Part shown: positions 5,494 through 8,229 of the stretch, piece by piece
Numbering within the stretch: the stretch's first letter is position 1
How the letters are laid out: each line of letters begins with the position of its first letter
Origin: Novosphingobium sp.
GTDB lineage: Bacteria; Pseudomonadota; Alphaproteobacteria; Sphingomonadales; Sphingomonadaceae
Direction: 5' to 3'
Assembly (NCBI GenBank): GCA_027490345.1
Contig: JAIXYF010000236.1
Coordinates: forward strand, 1-8,229
DNA: 8,229 nucleotides
Translations under genes and position numbers: made by a program
The notes under the pieces: generated by a model
What the model was told of the DNA's origin: nothing
What the model saw: only the letters and a program-made list of their open reading frames with translations
The model's database searches: none

Positions 5494-6870
5494 ATGTTCG
5501 AAAGCCCCCCCACCAGCTGGACCGCTGAATGGCGCGCGACCATGCGCCTTGCCGCGCCGCTGGTTGGCGCGAACCTGCTGCAGATGGCGGTCTTCGCGGT
5601 CGACGTGATTTTCATCGCGCGGCTCGGCCCGGTGGCGCTCGCCGCCTCCTCGCTGTCGGTCTCACTGTTCGGGCTCCTGATCTGGAGCCTCACCGGCCTC
5701 GTCGGCGCGGCCTCGCCGCTTATCGCGGCGGAAATCGGCGCGCGCCGCCATGCCGTGCGCGAAGTGCGCCGCACGGTGCGCATGGCCGGCTGGGCAGGGG
5801 TGATCGCCGGCGTGGGCGCGATGGGTGTGTGCCTCCTCGGCGGCCCGCTGATGCGCCTCACGGGGCAGAGCGAAGATGTCATCGCCATGGCTGTCCCGTT
5901 TCTCAACGTGCTGATGTGGGCCTCGATCCCGGCCGTTCTGGCAGCCTTGCTGCGCACGGTGGTTTCCACACTGGGCCGCCCGATGATCGGCACGGTGATC
6001 AATGGCCTTGCCGTCGCGGTCAACGCGCTGGGCAACTATGCGTTCGTTTATGGCCATTTCGGCGCACCCGAGCTTGGCCTCATCGGTTCGGCGCTGTCCT
6101 CCATAGTCACCGGCCTCATCATGCTGGGCGCCTATGTCATCGTGATCCGCACCGATCGCCGCCTCAGGCGCTACCGCTTCGGCGGGCGCTGGTGGCGGCC
6201 GGACTGGACGCGATTTGTCGATGTGCTGCGCATCGGCTTGCCGATCACCGCCACGATCATTGCCGAAGCCGGGATGTTCAATGGCGCCGCTTTCCTGATG
6301 GGCCGGATCGGCGATGTCGAACTGGCCGCACACACGGTTGCCCTGCAGTTTGCTGCGTTCACATTCCAGGTGCCGTTCGGCATCGCGCAGGCCGCCACGA
6401 TCCGCGTAGGCCTCGCCTATGGCGCGCGCGACAACGCTGCGATCACTCGCTCGGGCCAGGTCGCCATTGTCCTCGGCATCGGTTTCATGGCCGCGATGGC
6501 CACGCTGATGCTGGTGTTCCCCAACCTCATCCTCGCGGCCTATATCGATCCGGCAGACCCCGCCAATGCGCGGCTCGTAGCGCTCGCCACGCAATACATG
6601 GTTGTCGCCGCCGCATTCCAGATCTTCGACGGCGCCCAAGCTGTCGGCGCTGCGCTGCTGCGCGGCCTGCAAGATACGCGCGTGCCGATGGGCATTGCAC
6701 TGTTCGGCTACTGGGTGCCGGGTATCGGCACCGCGCTGTGGCTTGGTCTGATGACTCCGCTGCAGGGCCTTGGCGTTTGGATCGGCCTTGCCGTCGGCCT
6801 GATCGTTGTTGCCGCGCTGCTCCTTTGGCGCTGGCACCGCCGCGCCCGCCTGGGGCTGCTCCCCGCGTAA
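5494..6870 (+). CDS. MATE family efflux transporter, NorM-like
   Basis: This is a 458-residue inner-membrane exporter with about 12 hydrophobic segments, the usual MATE size. It should export cationic or amphipathic toxic compounds in exchange for Na+ or H+. The two homologous halves are evident: the first opens with MRLAAPLVGANLLQMAVFAV, the second with VLRIGLPITATIIAEAG near residue 245. Acidic residues D37, E258 and D379 appear to align with the three cation-binding carboxylates of Vibrio NorM (D36, E255, D371), which favours the NorM branch. LRGLQDTRVP near residues 389-398 is also typical. The ATG at 5494 is chosen because it leaves a short amphipathic N-terminus before the first helix. 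An in-frame ATG at 5386 would overlap the MFS start, and one at 5542 falls at the edge of helix 1. None has a clear Shine-Dalgarno. No terminator is seen before the groESL promoter. Confidence 0.93.
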   Translation: MFESPPTSWTAEWRATMRLAAPLVGANLLQMAVFAVDVIFIARLGPVALAASSLSVSLFGLLIWSLTGLVGAASPLIAAEIGARRHAVREVRRTVRMAGWAGVIAGVGAMGVCLLGGPLMRLTGQSEDVIAMAVPFLNVLMWASIPAVLAALLRTVVSTLGRPMIGTVINGLAVAVNALGNYAFVYGHFGAPELGLIGSALSSIVTGLIMLGAYVIVIRTDRRLRRYRFGGRWWRPDWTRFVDVLRIGLPITATIIAEAGMFNGAAFLMGRIGDVELAAHTVALQFAAFTFQVPFGIAQAATIRVGLAYGARDNAAITRSGQVAIVLGIGFMAAMATLMLVFPNLILAAYIDPADPANARLVALATQYMVVAAAFQIFDGAQAVGAALLRGLQDTRVPMGIALFGYWVPGIGTALWLGLMTPLQGLGVWIGLAVGLIVVAALLLWRWHRRARLGLLPA

Positions 6871-6889
6871 AAAACTTGAAGGCCGGAGG

Positions 6890-6918
6890 TTGACGGCCCT
6901 GCCGCCCCTACCCATATG
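6890..6918 (+). promoter_or_regulatory. groESL promoter
   Basis: TTGACG (6890-6895) is followed at 17 bp by CATATG (6913-6918), a sigma70-like arrangement. The wider -10 region, CCCATAT (6911-6917), also resembles the CCCCAT-type -10 of heat-shock sigma factor RpoH promoters. The start point would fall near 6925, directly at the edge of the CIRCE operator. The MATE stop codon is only 20 bp upstream. Confidence 0.55.
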
Positions 6919-6925
6919 CACCCTG

Positions 6926-6952
6926 CTGGCACTCTCCGACTGAGAGTGCCAA
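6926..6952. promoter_or_regulatory. CIRCE operator (HrcA binding site)
   Basis: CTGGCACTC (6926-6934), a 9-bp spacer and GAGTGCCAA (6944-6952) match the CIRCE consensus TTAGCACTC-N9-GAGTGCTAA with few differences. The dyad extends inwards by two more pairs, giving a perfect 10-bp inverted repeat (6927-6936 with 6942-6951). HrcA repressor, encoded elsewhere, binds CIRCE and is released on heat stress. Its place between the promoter and groES is the classical one. Confidence 0.95.
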
Positions 6953-6987
6953 GTGCCATTTCACATCATGGAACAAGGGAGATACCC

Positions 6988-7275
6988 ATGACCTTCCGTC
7001 CGCTACACGACCGCGTGCTCGTGCGCCGCGTCGAAGCCGAGGAAAAGACCGCCGGCGGCATCATCATTCCCGATAGCGCCAAGGAAAAGCCAGCCGAGGG
7101 CGAAATCGTCGCCGTCGGTTCGGGCGCCCGCGCCGAAAACGGCACGATTACACCGATGGACGTGAAGGTCGGTGACCGCGTCCTGTTCGGCAAGTGGTCG
7201 GGCACCGAAGTCAAGGTCGGCGGCGAAGACCTGCTGATCATGAAGGAATCCGATATCCTCGGCGTGATCGGCTGA
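6988..7275 (+). CDS. groES: Co-chaperonin GroES (Hsp10)
   Basis: GroES is the heptameric lid that closes the GroEL cage during ATP-driven protein folding in the cytoplasm. The product is 95 residues, standard length. It opens with FRPLHDRVLVRRVE, followed by the mobile loop around residues 17-33. GGIIIP at 23-28 supplies the hydrophobic residues that contact GroEL. The roof and C-terminal strands (GDRVLFGKWSGTEVK, then DLLIMKESDILGVI) are typical. AAGGGAG (6975-6981) sits 6 nt before the ATG at 6988. An upstream in-frame ATG at 6916 would place the CIRCE operator inside the gene and is rejected. It is the first gene of groESL, under a CIRCE and possibly RpoH-type promoter. Confidence 0.98.
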   Translation: MTFRPLHDRVLVRRVEAEEKTAGGIIIPDSAKEKPAEGEIVAVGSGARAENGTITPMDVKVGDRVLFGKWSGTEVKVGGEDLLIMKESDILGVIG

Positions 7276-7295
7276 TCCAGCAAATCCTGCTGATC
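7274..7295 (+). other. Hairpin overlapping the groES stop codon
   Basis: GATC (7274-7277) plus AGCA (7279-7282) pair with TGCT (7288-7291) plus GATC (7292-7295), leaving one bulged C and a 5-nt loop. The stem begins within the groES TGA. No T tract follows. In Agrobacterium, groESL mRNA is known to be cut between groES and groEL after heat shock, so a processing or stabilising role is possible here. Confidence 0.4.
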
Positions 7296-7341
7296 AACTG
7301 GCCCTTCTTTTCCAACACCTTTCAAACACAAGGAAATCATC

Positions 7342-8229
<888 letters not shown>

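Noticed and set aside
5662..6921. A 419-codon frame on the minus strand opposite the MATE gene, and a 454-codon frame on the plus strand at 5529-6893
   Set aside because: Both translate to low-complexity Arg/His/Gly/Pro-rich sequence without membrane segments. The MATE frame has clear family motifs, so these are shadows.

Overview
This is a GC-rich chromosomal window from an alphaproteobacterium, most likely a member of Sphingomonadales. The assignment rests on the protein sequences of RpoB, L10, L12 and the chaperonins, on strong G/C preference at third codon positions, and on a CIRCE-controlled groESL operon. Genus cannot be fixed by eye. I see no mobile element, CRISPR array, tRNA or rRNA.

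Layout. (1) Positions 1-2462, minus strand: the first 820 codons of rpoB, running off the left edge. (2) Positions 2463-3084: a 622-bp divergent intergenic region with a good sigma70-type promoter for rpoB on the minus strand. On the plus strand it holds a long structured 5' leader for rplJ that resembles the L10-binding autoregulatory leader RNA. (3) Positions 3085-4065, plus strand: rplJ and rplL (L10 and L7/L12, the ribosomal stalk), closed by a textbook intrinsic terminator at 4111-4140. (4) Positions 4157-6870: two divergently transcribed membrane transporters sharing a 98-bp control region, an MFS permease on the minus strand and a NorM-like MATE exporter on the plus strand. (5) Positions 6890-8229, plus strand: a promoter and CIRCE operator, groES, and the first 296 codons of groEL, running off the right edge.

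How the genes work together. Most of the window is core machinery for transcription, translation and folding. The notable point is arrangement. In many bacteria rplJ-rplL and rpoB-rpoC are neighbours read in the same direction in one operon. Here rpoB and rplJL point away from each other, so their expression must be set by separate promoters and leaders. The L10 leader can regulate only the stalk genes. The two transporters sit as an accessory block between two housekeeping operons, with no regulator gene beside them.

I do not find a clearly new biological system. The observations most worth checking are the split of the ribosomal/RNA polymerase operon, the rplJ leader with mutually competing helices and a perfect 10-bp hairpin downstream, the longer L12-binding tail of L10, and the hairpin overlapping the groES stop codon.
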